From the NCBI RefSeq assembly GCF_024868665.1, contig NC_079913.1, positions 11,110,299 through 11,174,298 on the forward strand: a stretch of 64,000 bases of DNA, given 5' to 3'. Source of the DNA: Triplophysa rosa. Taxonomy: Eukaryota > Chordata > Actinopteri > Cypriniformes > Nemacheilidae. The notes under the pieces were generated by a model, which was not told the DNA's origin, made no database searches, and saw nothing but the letters and a program-made list of their open reading frames with translations. A program made the position numbers and the translations under genes. Position 1 is the stretch's first letter, and each line of letters opens with the position of its first letter. This document shows, in pieces, positions 1 to 11,259 of the stretch.

Positions 1-660
1 AGAAGCGATGTCCCAAAAACATGCCGTGTTATTGCCATTGTTAGTGTCTAAAGACTATGCTCATGTGTCTTTGGTTGCTATGGTAATGGTTGAGTTAAGG
101 GGCATATTATCATTATCGATTTAAAGTTGAATGCAAGACCCAAGTAAATATGACCTCCTGACTCCCCTAACACACACTTGCTGAGTCTGGTTGTCATGGT
201 ACCGAGTAAAACTGGCATTAAGCTTAAGCTGTAAATGGTTCTGTGGATTTTGAAGCAGCACCAGGAGTCACACAACAATGATGTCAAACAGAGAGATTTG
301 TAATAGAGGCGGCCTGAGGAGATCTTTAATGCGTAGACTGAAAATCTGTTCGAAAATGTTTTCTTTTTCTGCGTTTATATTTTTTGTGTGCTGCATATTT
401 TTTTGCCGACTCTGATGGGTTTACTTAACTAGTGATTTAGTTTTGGTTTAAAAGTGACTTTTTAGTCCACTTATGAGAGTTGACCCCCAAACTGATTCCA
501 TGTACAATGGTTGATTTTTATTTGAATTTACTATATATTTTTTTTTCTTTGCATATATAGCTGGTTCACAAAGCTCGCCACAGTGCATTCTGGGATGGCA
601 TTATTTGTGAAGACCTTAAAATACTGCCTAAGTAGGTAGTTGACTAGAAATTATTATTTT
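1..660. other. non-coding stretch, nothing recognised
   Basis: AT-rich sequence with only short chance reading frames. I see no repeat termini, tRNA, splice-flanked exon or recognisable protein motif. Confidence 0.5.
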
Positions 661-671
661 GACATTACCAA

Positions 672-766
672 ACACACACAGACACCTTAAACAATTATCT
701 CTTCTCTCACACACACACGCATGCACGCGCACACACAAGGGCACACACACACGTACACACGCGCAA
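672..766. repeat. CA-rich imperfect microsatellite
   Basis: Two runs of CA dinucleotides interrupted by GCATGCACGCGC-type steps. This is ordinary slippage-prone intronic sequence; alternating purine-pyrimidine tracts of this kind can adopt Z-DNA. Confidence 0.8.
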
Positions 767-1133
767 GTTGATTCAGGGCCGTCTCAGCCATGCAGATAAT
801 TATTTTGCAGAAATATTAATAGCTTATTTTTCTAAGCGAGGGAGGACTCATAAAATGCCAAGATTGGACAGAAAATCACCAGACACTATGAACTATTGTC
901 TGTTTTATAATGGAAATATGCATATCAATGTGCTAAAAAACCTCAAGATTATAATAATGTCTCAGCGCCTCTGAACAACATGTCACTTTGAAATAGTGCG
1001 TGTTTCGTTTGACTTTCTCAACTACCTGTGCTTATTTCTCAGATCTTATTGATTTCCCTAACATTTTTTTCTTGACCTAAAATATATTCTCCACATATAC
1101 CTGTGAAGTTGCCATGGTGATGCCTAAAAGAGT

Positions 1134-1160
1134 GTATATATATATATATATATATATATT
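1134..1160. repeat. (TA)n microsatellite
   Basis: About twelve TA dinucleotides in a row, followed by a T run. Confidence 0.85.
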
Positions 1161-1476
1161 TTTATAGAACTTGGTAAACTCTGCTAACTCTGAATGTTAT
1201 AATTTATGCCAGTTGCTTTATATGCGTCCTGTTATTTTCTGTGTGGGTGTGTTTCTGTGTATGAGGTTGTGTTGTTTTCTCAGTGTGCCAACCTTGTCAC
1301 CCTTCCCTGGCACTAGAATACACAAAAATAGTATCGTGCCAGTGGAACTACTGGGTTTGTTCAATAAAAGAACTCTCAAACCAGATCTCCTGCCAGATTC
1401 TGTATTTACATATCCGGAAGTTTTGTATAAATTAAAGTTATATTTTCACTTTCAATAACTTTTGATTGCATTTCTA

Positions 1477-1575
1477 GTAGGGATGGGTATCATTAAGGTT
1501 TTAAGGGTATTACTACTTTTATCGATACCACTTATCGATCCGGTACTCTTATCGGTACAAAATTAAAAATTATTA
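1477..1575. mobile_element. hAT-like terminal fragment (TAGGGATGGGTATC end)
   Basis: The segment opens with TAGGGATGGGTATC and contains repeated ATCGATACC / CGGTAC motifs, the pattern of one terminus of a common fish hAT-type element. A matching opposite terminus with an 8-bp duplication was not found, so the copy is probably truncated or decayed. The family call rests on the terminal pattern only. Confidence 0.45.
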
Positions 1576-2400
1576 TGGGTTCTAATGCGTTCTATTGTCT
1601 CTTGTCTGGTGTAGACACGGTGTCATACGAAACAACATTATGTAAATAATGACTCTTCTACATTTTCTTTCTTCTACAATTGGCAAAAAAGCCCATTTAG
1701 AAGACATATATCTCAAAATGTTTCAGTCAGTTTTTAACACATTTAAATGTCTGTTCAGGTAAATATTTAAGCCACATATTCAAGGCCTTTCTGCCTGTTA
1801 TTGTACTCATAATCCATCTGACAAGGCTTTGAGAGATATCTAACTTTACACTAGGGAAAATAACATTGTATTCTTCACACTCTGGGATATATTAAAAATA
1901 ATACAAAATGATTGACGACTAAAGATGAGTCTGCAGGGTTTGCTTTTTATGATGTGTTGTTTTTCTTAGAAAAGTATGTGTAACGGTCAGATTGTATGAG
2001 AATAATTTCATTCTAATTATCTGTTTATTTCAGTTAATTTAATAATGTCTAACGTTCAAGAAATCTTTTCTCACTTCATTTCTGAAGTATCAGGACCGTG
2101 ATGGTACTGTTACTCAGTTTTACTGTGCCTTTTAATCACCTAATTAATATTATTATTAACCCATGACATTGATCTTGTAAAACATGTTTTGTGCTGACCC
2201 AGTTATGTTTTAAATGTTTTTGAGTAGACCATTACGGGTCAATCGGCAAAGCAAACACAGCTAATTATTGCCTTAGCCAGCAAATATTAATAAAAAAAAG
2301 TTTTCTTTCTCTCCTTTGCTTACTCCAGCTTTAATCCTCCTAGTATCATGGCCTTGTAAACTAACGGTACTGTTTAGTGTGTTGACAAAATGTTTATATG
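1576..2400. other. non-coding stretch, nothing recognised
   Basis: AT-rich, no long reading frame and no clear termini. It may include the decayed interior of the hAT-like fragment that begins just upstream. Confidence 0.4.
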
Positions 2401-2401
2401 C

Positions 2402-2464
2402 TCTCCTACTTGTAAGTCGCTTTGGATAAAAGCGTCTGCCAAATGAATAAATGTAAATGTAAAT
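2402..2464 (+). repeat. SINE/LINE 3' tail
   Basis: Contains the tail signature GTAAGTCGCTTTGGATAAAA followed by GCGTCTGCCAAATGA and repeated AAATGTAAATGT. This 3' end is shared by many otophysan fish retroposons. No tRNA-like head is visible upstream, so the copy looks 5'-truncated. Confidence 0.75.
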
Positions 2465-3032
2465 ATTATTTTGTCACGCCAATTTATTTTCCGTCAGGAA
2501 ACTATTGACAAGGCTAATAAAATTAAGCATGAATAAGCAAAAACCAGTAAGAATTTTTTTTTACTTGAAAATAAAGAACCCACGCCTCTGACTTGTTTTG
2601 TTCTAAAAGTTTTCGGAAGACCTACATTTGACACAAATGTGACCATTGTTGACATACAGTCAGACTACATAGCTATAAAATTAGCGTGGATACCATTTCC
2701 CATAAGAATCTGATTCGAGATATCAGTTCATATTGAACTTTTTAACATCTTGTTAAAGATTTTGTAAAAATGATTTTTGAAAAAAAAGGGAATCATTTAA
2801 CTTTTAAGATAGACAAGGTCATTAAAATTAAACATGAATAAAAAATAGACTTTTAGAGAACCTCTGTTTCAAAACATGTTGTCAGAAAACAATATCCCTA
2901 ATATTTCTATCACACCATTATTTTGAGGCAGGGAAATGCAGGTAAATGTCGCAGCATAATAAGATTAAACAGAAAGTTCAGGCTTATAGCAAAAATGGAA
3001 AATAAACTACATAAACAATGAAAGCATGGCAT

Positions 3033-3058
3033 TTCTGTGTAAGTGCACTTACACAGAA
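3033..3058. repeat. perfect 26-bp palindrome
   Basis: Thirteen bases (TTCTGTGTAAGTG) are followed directly by their exact reverse complement, centred between 3045 and 3046. It could extrude as a hairpin or be the centre of an old inverted-repeat element. No larger arms are apparent. Confidence 0.85.
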
Positions 3059-3674
3059 GATCATTTAATGTAATGTGTAATTCCAAAAGGCATGTTTACA
3101 GTGACATTGTGTATAAAATATTAGTTACTTACTGTTAACATCCCGTTAAAAAACAGTATTACACTTGCAGCTGAGCTGTTCTTCTACATAGCCGTCATTT
3201 CCCGAAAATGACCCACGAAGTCTAATGGGAAACGTTTCATTCTGGCAGTATAATCTTGTATCAAAAAGTCATAGAGTCTGCTAGCTGAACATATTAAATT
3301 AGGCATGCAGAGACCTTCTACGTGCAGATGAGTTTTTATGATGCCATTTGTATTAGTCAGAATCTAACCTTTATTTGAATAACTCAATGGATGATTCGCC
3401 TTTTTAAAGGAACTTCAGAGGACAGCTGGTTTGTGCTGTGAAAGATGATTATTATACCTCATAATGAAATCATGGGTAGCACCTGGTTCTATTTAATCCA
3501 TCACGACGTGCGGTTTATGAAAACTTTATACAGAATTTGTTGGCTGAAGGATGCGGTGTCGGTCTGCGTATGTGCGGTGTGGTCTAAACACTCCTGTCAC
3601 GTCTCTGTTGGCATGGCTTAGTGCTCCGAGTGGAATGACAAAAGGACAATTCGCAGATTTACAAGAGACTTTTT

Positions 3675-3800
3675 TCGGTAAAACTTTAAAATAAGGTTGT
3701 ATTTGTTCACTTTAATAAATGCGTTAGCTAACATGAACTAACAATAAAAAAAATTTAACAGCATTTATTCATCTTAGTTCATGTTGACAGAATACTTGAC
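3675..3800. repeat. fish interspersed repeat fragment
   Basis: AAATAAGGTTGTATTTGTT, GTTAGCTAACATGAACTAAC and CAGCATTTATTCATCTTAG occur in the order seen in a common fish inverted-repeat element with a GTTARCTAACATGAACTAAC core. Boundaries are not defined. Confidence 0.4.
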
Positions 3801-3930
3801 AGAAAAATGAAAAAAAACAAAACACTAACCCTCTCTCGTTCTCTCAACAGGTATTGGTCTGGCTTTTGTTGAAACTAGTAACTTTGTAGTAGCACCTATA
3901 TGTATTATTACTTCTGTATGACATATCGCT

Positions 3931-4004
3931 TATTGCTCCCTGAACTCTCTGCAAGTCACTTTGGATAAAAGCATCTGCTAAATGACTAAATGTAAATGTA
4001 AATG
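3931..4004 (+). repeat. SINE/LINE 3' tail
   Basis: Same tail signature as at 2402-2464 (CAAGTCACTTTGGATAAAAG, then ATCTGCTAAATGACTAAATG and repeated TAAATG). No tRNA-derived head is seen before it. Confidence 0.75.
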
Positions 4005-5665
4005 TTTATTCAGTATTTACTTCATGTAGGCTCAATGCTTTTCTGTCAGCTGAAACCATCTTACCTCAGCGCAGTGTGCATGTTTTTCAAGTAGGAGGCA
4101 GTACTGAGTCACAATCGAGCAAAGAGTAGTGCAGCTTCAACTTCATAAAAAGACTCTGTTAGAGGAGAGGAAATGTAAAAAGGAGGGAAAGAGGCTGCGG
4201 GGTAAGTGAACATGGGCAGAGTTTTAATTAGAGTGAGGGAAAGAGAGAGAATGATGAGAAGATGGTACAGAGATGGAGAGAGCGAGAGAGAGAGAGGGAT
4301 ATGGAAGTAGAGAGATGAAGAGCATATGTGGTGATGCCAATAGATGCTGCTTCATGAATCTTTCATCTCAGTTATTGAACTATTCACAAAGAACTCATCT
4401 GTGCCTGTATCCAGATGGAATGGCTTTTATACTGAAGCTCTATTGCATACAAAAATATCTAGACATACAGCTTTTCGTGATGTAGAATACAAATATTGTA
4501 TAATATTTACATATAATGTATGTATCACTTACATAAAAATGGAATTGCCAAAGCTTTATTTTAAAGCAAGATTAACAAATGCTCCCTGTGTGCCATTGGT
4601 TGGACAAATCTTCATGTTTTACCAGAATTGACTTGCTGTCTTTACACTTGGAGATAAAAAAATGGGAACATTGAAAAAATAAATGCATCATTACGTAATA
4701 TCACAACCATGTGTTATTCGCGATACGGTGCAAAGGACGTCCGTCACATATGTTCTGCATATTAAACAGAGATAGCAGCAGAACTGTAACATCAATAAAC
4801 TTTAAAGAACACAACAAAAATACTGACTCGTGCTGATTTAGAACATTACAATAAGATCTGTGAAACAGCAGCACGTCTGTTCGTGTGCTTCAGAACAGCC
4901 GGTACATTGTATTGCAATAACTGTGAAATAATGACAAAAATATTATGTATCTTTTTTTTACAAAAACAAACACCTGTTCTAATATTAGACACATTCTTAT
5001 TTACAGTAAAAGATATATTGATTTGATCACTTCATTCTTATGACAAAATACTTTTTCCTACTTTTTCTTGTTCCATGGCGCAACTTGTCTTAAACAGCAT
5101 TTATGATATCAATAAAATGTTCATATATATTTAGAAAATGTAAAAGCTGAAAAAAACTTTTACACAACAAAATGAGTTGGGCTGTGTTGTTTCCCAGTTC
5201 AGTTAGCTCCGTAGATCAGTTAGAAGTGATTACACTGGTTTAATGTGATGATCTCTGGGAATTCTTTTTTATGTGTTTGACATCTTTATGAGAAGGTGAT
5301 CAGTGGCCGCATTACCAAAGATGTTGGAGGTCCGAATCTGTTAAACTGTATTCTGTGATGCATCACACAACTTCATAAAGTTAAATGAACATTTTTTATT
5401 GTTAAAATACTTAATTTGGGTCATAATGTTTACAACTGTAATTGGTTGCTTAACATGCTCTTGCTCTGTCTAAGTGGATGTTTTTGGGTATATTATGTAA
5501 AAGCATCAGACCAGGTATGCAAGAGTAGCTTTTACTTCATCCACTTAGTGAAAATTGTTTAAAAAAAGATTAAAACAATAAAATCTCATGAAGAGAGGCA
5601 ATCATTATATTCTTATGTATGTAATGATATTTCTATGGCATGTGTATCGTCAACCAGATATAGCT
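4005..5665. other. non-coding stretch with a GA-rich patch
   Basis: Position 4230-4320 is purine-rich (GAGA runs). The short reading frames here show no known domain and are unflanked by convincing splice sites. The rest is AT-rich with no recognised repeat. Confidence 0.45.
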
Positions 5666-6034
5666 TTAAAGGTCCAGTGTATGAAATGTAGCGGCATCTA
5701 GTGGTGAGGTTTCAAATTGTAATCAACGGCTCACTCCACCCCTCCCTTTCGAAGCACTACGGCTGACACATCAAGACTAAGATGTTGTTGCGTTTTCACT
5801 TGTGTGCCGAAGTAGATAACGTATTTACGAAACGCGTGTAGAGCAGTTTGTCCGTTTAGGGCTACTGTAGAAACAACAAGGCGAATTACATGCAAGGGGA
5901 CCCGCGGTGTATATAGATAGAAATAACTCATTCTAAGATAATAAAAACATAACGCTTCATTATGTAAGGTCTTTATACACCTCTGAAGACATAATTATGT
6001 ATATTATATTGCCTTTCTGTCAATAGATTCTCCA
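5666..6034. mobile_element. TTAA-ended repeat, truncated copy A
   Basis: Begins TTAAAGGTCCAGTGTATGAA and contains GGCATCTAGTGGTGAGGTT. The segment is repeated in inverted orientation at 31081-32653, with matching order over the whole length. The left end sits on TTAA; the right end appears truncated, since homology to the other copy stops near CTCCA. No coding potential is convincing. This copy gives the uninterrupted version of the site where the other copy holds a hAT element. Confidence 0.75.
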
Positions 6035-6194
6035 CTGATTCCAGTCTCGCCACATTTCCCTGTTTTTTTTTCGTGTGTTTCGTGTATTATAAATAGGTCA
6101 CTTTCACTTTCATGAATCAAACAAAGGCGCCATTTGAAGAGAGGCTAATGTATTGTGACTGTTTCTTGCTAATGAAGGGGAGATTAACTGCCCC

Positions 6195-6558
6195 TTATTA
6201 CACGGCTCATTTGAATGCTTGATTCCGATTGGTCAGTTATTTTCAAATAACAACCCCTCAAAACTAATAACACACGGTAACCCGGATGCTGCAAATCATT
6301 TTGAGAGGGGCAGTTTAATATTACACAAAAATTAATTATAAATATGTCTTTTAATAACATATATGACATTATATTTTCAAATGATTAAACCAATTGGCTT
6401 GTTCGTGACGTTTGGACGTCGTTTCTTACTTTAAAACCGAAACTAAACGGCTTTTCCTCGCAGAAGGTCTGCATTCGGTAAAAATGAGCTAATCAGATAT
6501 TTCTAATTCACATTTTATGTCCAGTTGTTTTCTCATGTGGCAAGTAGCCGTGTAATAA
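6195..6558. mobile_element. miniature inverted-repeat element (TTATTACACGGCT ends)
   Basis: Terminal inverted repeats are exact over 13 bp: TTATTACACGGCT at 6195-6207 and AGCCGTGTAATAA at 6546-6558, about 364 bp apart overall. The interior shows no meaningful reading frame. No target duplication was found. It is non-autonomous by size; the superfamily is unresolved. Confidence 0.75.
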
Positions 6559-6569
6559 GCGGGATAAAC

Positions 6570-7800
6570 CCAGAAACCTGTGCACATCTCATTCACACCA
6601 ACCGAGCATTAGTCGGATATAGACTTGTGTAATTTTTACTAATTTAACTGTTTGACTTGAATGTGCATTTGTGTCAAAACCTCTAACCTGAAGTATTAAA
6701 GTATGTGTGTGCTATGAATGTGAATCATAAAATCATACTGAAATGTAATGCGAGGTAAAATTCACGCCTGTTGGGTAATCATGTCTAAAAATGTAAAATT
6801 ATCTTTCAGTTCTGTGTCGAGCCACAAGTGGCACAAAAGATGACACGCTTTAGTTATTAACGCAACTTTTTTTCTTTTGCATTATATGTTCATTTATGTG
6901 CATGTTGATTCTAGCTGTATTTTAGTGCGTCAAGTAGCTTAACAATTTTATAACATTGCTTTTATCGTACCAATACAAACATCATTGCGACATTTTCTGT
7001 CATACAACACAGCTCATGTGCTCTTATCCTATTAATCTACCAGCATGTGTCTGTGTGTGAGTTTTGGAAAGCGTATGTCAGAAATAATCATGCTTTCTGA
7101 ACGCTTATAATTATTTCACTGATTCGGGTAACTTGCGTTCGTCTGCGTTTGAGTGTGTTTACGTTGTTCAAATGTCTGCATGTGCACGAGCGTTCGCGGT
7201 GTCATGCAGGTTTAACAGAGGTGTGAACATCAATTAGATGATGCTCAGCGGGCACAGGGTTCAGCGTGTGAATTGATTTCATCTGCATATAGATGATAGG
7301 TGATTTACCTCCTCTTTCTGCTGATGAGACCTCACCACACACACACTTTAATATGCCTTTCAGGTAGTGTGTATGTTTGTTCGATGAACTCGGAGAAACA
7401 TGTCTAGATTTCATCCAAATGAATCTATAGCTCTTTGACTATATATTAATGTATGCGCTTGTGTGCCATAAATTCCATCTGTGGGTGGTATTTTTCATTT
7501 AATACGAAATGTGTATCTATTGATCCCTCCATCTAGGATCCATAACGCATCACGTCTTAGCATCAGATTGGAACCAGCCATGATATGAGAGGCCATTACA
7601 CACTGTATGACACTTACATCAACTCTCAATGAAAGAGACAGCTGCTGTACACATCAGTCCTGTCAATATAAGTCTTTCTATGTTTGTTCTCCTTTCTTTT
7701 AAACTCTCACTGTACTTCTACTGTTGGTACATTGTCAGGGTAACAAATTTAGTACTGTTTGATACTTTTTTTAATTCGGTACGATCACAAAAGAAAGAAA
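6570..7800. other. non-coding stretch, nothing recognised
   Basis: No inverted-repeat termini, SINE boxes or convincing exon were seen. Confidence 0.45.
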
Positions 7801-7805
7801 AGAGG

Positions 7806-8106
7806 TTAAAGTCCCTGTGAAATTAAAAATGACAATTCTTATTTTTTCATGAAATATTGCAGTGTTTATAGGAAATAGCTTATCGATGTGGGTCATTTTC
7901 TTTTTAAAATTCATGTACCCTCATAATCTTCAGTTAAAATCTGAGAATGCACTTCCGCACTGAAATGACTACACATCCAATCAATTCGCCGTGAAAAACG
8001 CAAGCCACGCCCACTCGTGTTCTCCTTTGAAATTCCTTTTCACTCAGAAATGTGTCAGAATACGGTAGTAAAAACGATCGCAACTTCCGGTTCACGGGGA
8101 CTTTAT
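7806..8106. mobile_element. TTAA-ended inverted-repeat element (AAGTCCCTGTGAA ends)
   Basis: Opens TTAAAGTCCCTGTGAA and closes TTCACGGGGACTTTATA, imperfect terminal inverted repeats about 300 bp apart. The right-hand TTAA has degraded to TTAT. The interior encodes nothing recognisable. TTAA at the ends is what piggyBac-type elements duplicate; that assignment is an inference. Confidence 0.65.
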
Positions 8107-8350
8107 AGAGGTTATAATTGACAACTTTGCTACAACTATGGTTCAATTACATTTCTATAGACTTTTTTTTAGTTATGCTTAGTTATGCTAATGTGAACAT
8201 TTTCCATTTTACCATGGATATTAATACTAGTCTAGTAAAATTCCCAAAAACATACATCTAACCGCATTAGATAAGCATCACTGTGCTTTGCTGCGTCTGT
8301 GTTGCTTGGCAGCCGCTTTGTTATTTCTGTTTGTGAGAAACTACATTTGC

Positions 8351-8856
8351 CGTGTCCCAATTCGCCTACTTATACTATGCCCTTAAAGTATGCACTGTTT
8401 TTGTTATGGAAAAGTAAATACATTTTAGTGCGTAGCAAAGCTGAATGCACTCACTGGGACATACTAACGCGAAACAGAAGTGGCCGATGTTGCCTAGACG
8501 ACACTGTGATCCTCAACTGTCACGAACATCAAAATACAGCTCTTCCTTTCATTTAAGTATCTATTCATTTATTATTTTGCATGTAATGTTTACTGTATAC
8601 TGACATTTATTAATTTAGCGAAGCAGCTTTTATTTAATTTTATTAATGCAGTGTAGCGTCACTAAACTCCGCCCTCTAGTGGTGAGTTGTGGGTAATATC
8701 AGCCGTTAAGTGTCCATGGATTCACACTTCGAATTTTCACCGGAAAAGACCATCCGGGTACTTTGAGAATACTCATTTCAGCCTACTATGATTTGGGACA
8801 TACTAATTCCATATTTGAATACTATTTAGGACGAATAGTAAGCAAATTGGGACGCA
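8351..8856. mobile_element. inverted-repeat element (GTCCCAATT ends)
   Basis: The left end carries GTCCCAATTCGCCTACTTA and the right end TAGTAAGCAAATTGGGAC, imperfect inverted repeats about 500 bp apart. The interior has GGGACATACTA motifs in both orientations and a CCGCCCTCTAGTGGTGAG stretch. No target duplication could be fixed. Non-autonomous; superfamily unresolved. Confidence 0.6.
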
Positions 8857-8859
8857 GCA

Positions 8860-10400
8860 ATTGTTTGGCAGAGCAATAATATATATTTTTAATATCATTA
8901 CATTTATTTGCTGTGTTAAAATTTGATGTAACCTTGCTATGGAATAACTAGCCCTGGGAAGCTTTGGTTCATCGGATATAAATCCAATATAAATCTCTAT
9001 AGACATAAAGTATTTCAGATTTACCCATCTACCTTTTGGGTTTCGAGACCCATTACTTTCTTAATAAGTTTATTGCCTCATAAAAAAGTTCCTCCCCGAT
9101 AATCCCCATGGCTGTGGTTTTAATATTCTGTTAGGGTACCTGCCTCAAACAGTCTCTGAATGTAGAAAGTTGGTTGGCATAATTACCTTTAGACGAATGG
9201 ATTTGTGCTGACTCTGGCTGAATTTACAATTAGCCTTCTCTGACCCACCACCTCCAATCAATGCAAGTCACTTTATGTCTCAATTAATGAGATTTTTGCA
9301 ACTGTGCAGCTTTAAAGAAAGCTAATGGCCATACAGTTCCTGAAGAGTGGACACCTGTACTTTTAGCCCCAAAATGCTGAATTCTAATGAGTACGAGGCT
9401 TCTGAAAACACAAAGCAGAATAGTTTTATTTCATTCCAAATGCAGCACACCGTTTAAAGTTTGTAATGGAATTTTGAAAATTCAATACTGTGATTCACCT
9501 AAGAAGGTTCCCTGCAGCCCGGGGATGAATTTCTTCATTCGGGAAGAAATCAGGCTATTCACATTCACATTTTTATGATGTGAGGGGGAAATAAAGTGAA
9601 TGTGTGCTGTGTTTTTAGACTTGAAACCAAATGATCCGTGTTAGGAACTGGCCGCATTTTAAGATGCTGGTTTGTTACTGCAGACACACGACAATCAGAT
9701 GTTTGACATCAAGTCGCAAATTATGTTTGGCTCAAACAAAGCTATCATAAATCTTAACAAAGCTTGGAATGCACAAAATATCGTCTACTTTTATACAGTT
9801 TTTTGTGTTGTTATATTATGTCAACATCAAACAGCAATGAAAAAGATTTGCTCGAAAAAAGCTAGAAAACAAAATTCACTCAGAAAATGTTGGGTAATTC
9901 ACCAGAACTATCCAAACACAAGTATTAAGTAGCTCTAACTAGAAATTCTCACGTAAGGTTTCAAGTAAACTTTACTCACCATTCGTTTGAAACAAAAAAT
10001 GAAGGAATGCTTATAAAAATGATTGTTTTTTACATGAGTCCTATAGTTAGGTTATAGTTATCTTTATCCTTGGTTATCTTGAAATATCTTTTTAACATGA
10101 CTTGAAATCATGTGTGAGGAACTTACAAAATAGTACTTGCTTGTAAAACATACTCAAGTAATGTTTATTTACAAGTGGAAAAATATTTTTTACAGTGAGC
10201 TCTCACCAATCATTTGACTTCTGCAAGTTGGTGTATTTTAGAGTCAGGCACGACATTCAACAAGAAAATCATGTAAGATGGGACTTAATTGTGTCCGTTA
10301 GGTATTGATTTAGAAAAAATGTGGAGAGTCACTCTAAAGACTTGAGGTGTATCTCATGAGCAATTCTTCGTTCTCAACCACCATATTTACTTTAATTACA
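8860..10400. other. mostly unique-looking intronic sequence
   Basis: No transposon termini are evident. The part 9170-9340 is richer in ordered motifs (AATTACC, CAATTAATGAG, CACCACCTCCAATCAATGC) than its surroundings and is a weak candidate for a conserved non-coding element; this cannot be judged without alignment. Confidence 0.35.
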
Positions 10401-10406
10401 ATTTCC

Positions 10407-11127
10407 TTAAAGTGGAGGTAACATTCTATTTCATGCATTCTGAATTCTTTACACTGTTAAACGTGCTTAACATGGTCAACTTGTCAAAAATCGAGTTGGA
10501 CGTATGACAAAGTATTTCTGTGCTCGATACACTCCGCCAGGGTTCGTACACATTTCGGAAAGTTTTTTTTTCTAACATGAATTCCCGTTTCGGAATTACC
10601 TTATTGGACAATTCTCTTGGACAAGCATGCCCACACGTCAACCAGCGAGAGCGAGAGAAAGAGCACGCCTATCAATGTGTTTTCGGAACGGAAGTTCAGC
10701 TTTGTTTGTTCACTGCATTTCGGTGATGGATGTTATATAAACGGTGGATGTAACGCAGAATTTGCGGATTGTTTGAAACTGATAGATGGAGTAGTCCCAG
10801 CGCTAAAAGGGAAACTGAGTCATATATCTGTGCTTTGTTGGCAATCGGCATGTACGTGCACAATGTAAACAACACAAACTTTTAGTAAATCAACACTTAT
10901 GCAGGGATAATGTGATGATTTATTGTGTGCTCGTGCTTTAGTTCCGCCCACTGCACGCCTTCAGAAGGGTCGACTGTTTTCGGAAATAATCGTACTGCTG
11001 TATCTGTCTTTTGTAAATGTGATCAAACTAAATGCTATTTGAAGAAATGAAGTATGCCATACTACTCTATAGGTCCTCAAGAGTAATATGAGATTGGTAG
11101 AAACTGCATGTGTTACCTCCGCTTTAA
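10407..11127. mobile_element. 721-bp TTAA element carrying a THAP-like remnant, copy 1
   Basis: Ends are TTAAAGTGGAGGTAACA at 10407 and TGTTACCTCCGCTTTAA at 11127, inverted repeats that both include TTAA. The plus-strand frame 10617-10868 encodes CYINGGCNAEFADCLKLIDG followed by VVPALKG. The spacing of hydrophobic residues and the final A/V-P-x-L resemble the C-terminal part of fish THAP-like zinc-finger domains; no full C2CH set is present, so it is at best a fragment. A diverged copy in the opposite orientation at 49331-50131 keeps the same peptide, which supports one family. The element is non-autonomous as it stands. Confidence 0.7.
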
Positions 11128-11211
11128 CATTAACCTTCAATAAGTGATTGCATTAACTACAGCAGTAGCCTAGAAACATAAAACAATGCCTATACAGCAG
11201 TATGTGTACTG

Positions 11212-11252
11212 GTTAACATTACCCAACATTTACATTGTTGGGTAATGTTAAC
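11212..11252. repeat. perfect hairpin, 17-bp arms and 7-nt loop
   Basis: GTTAACATTACCCAACA at 11212-11228 is followed by a 7-nt loop and its exact reverse complement at 11236-11252. It lies about 85 bp right of the preceding TTAA element. It is probably a local inverted duplication; no function is implied. Confidence 0.85.
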
Positions 11253-11259
11253 ATTACCC

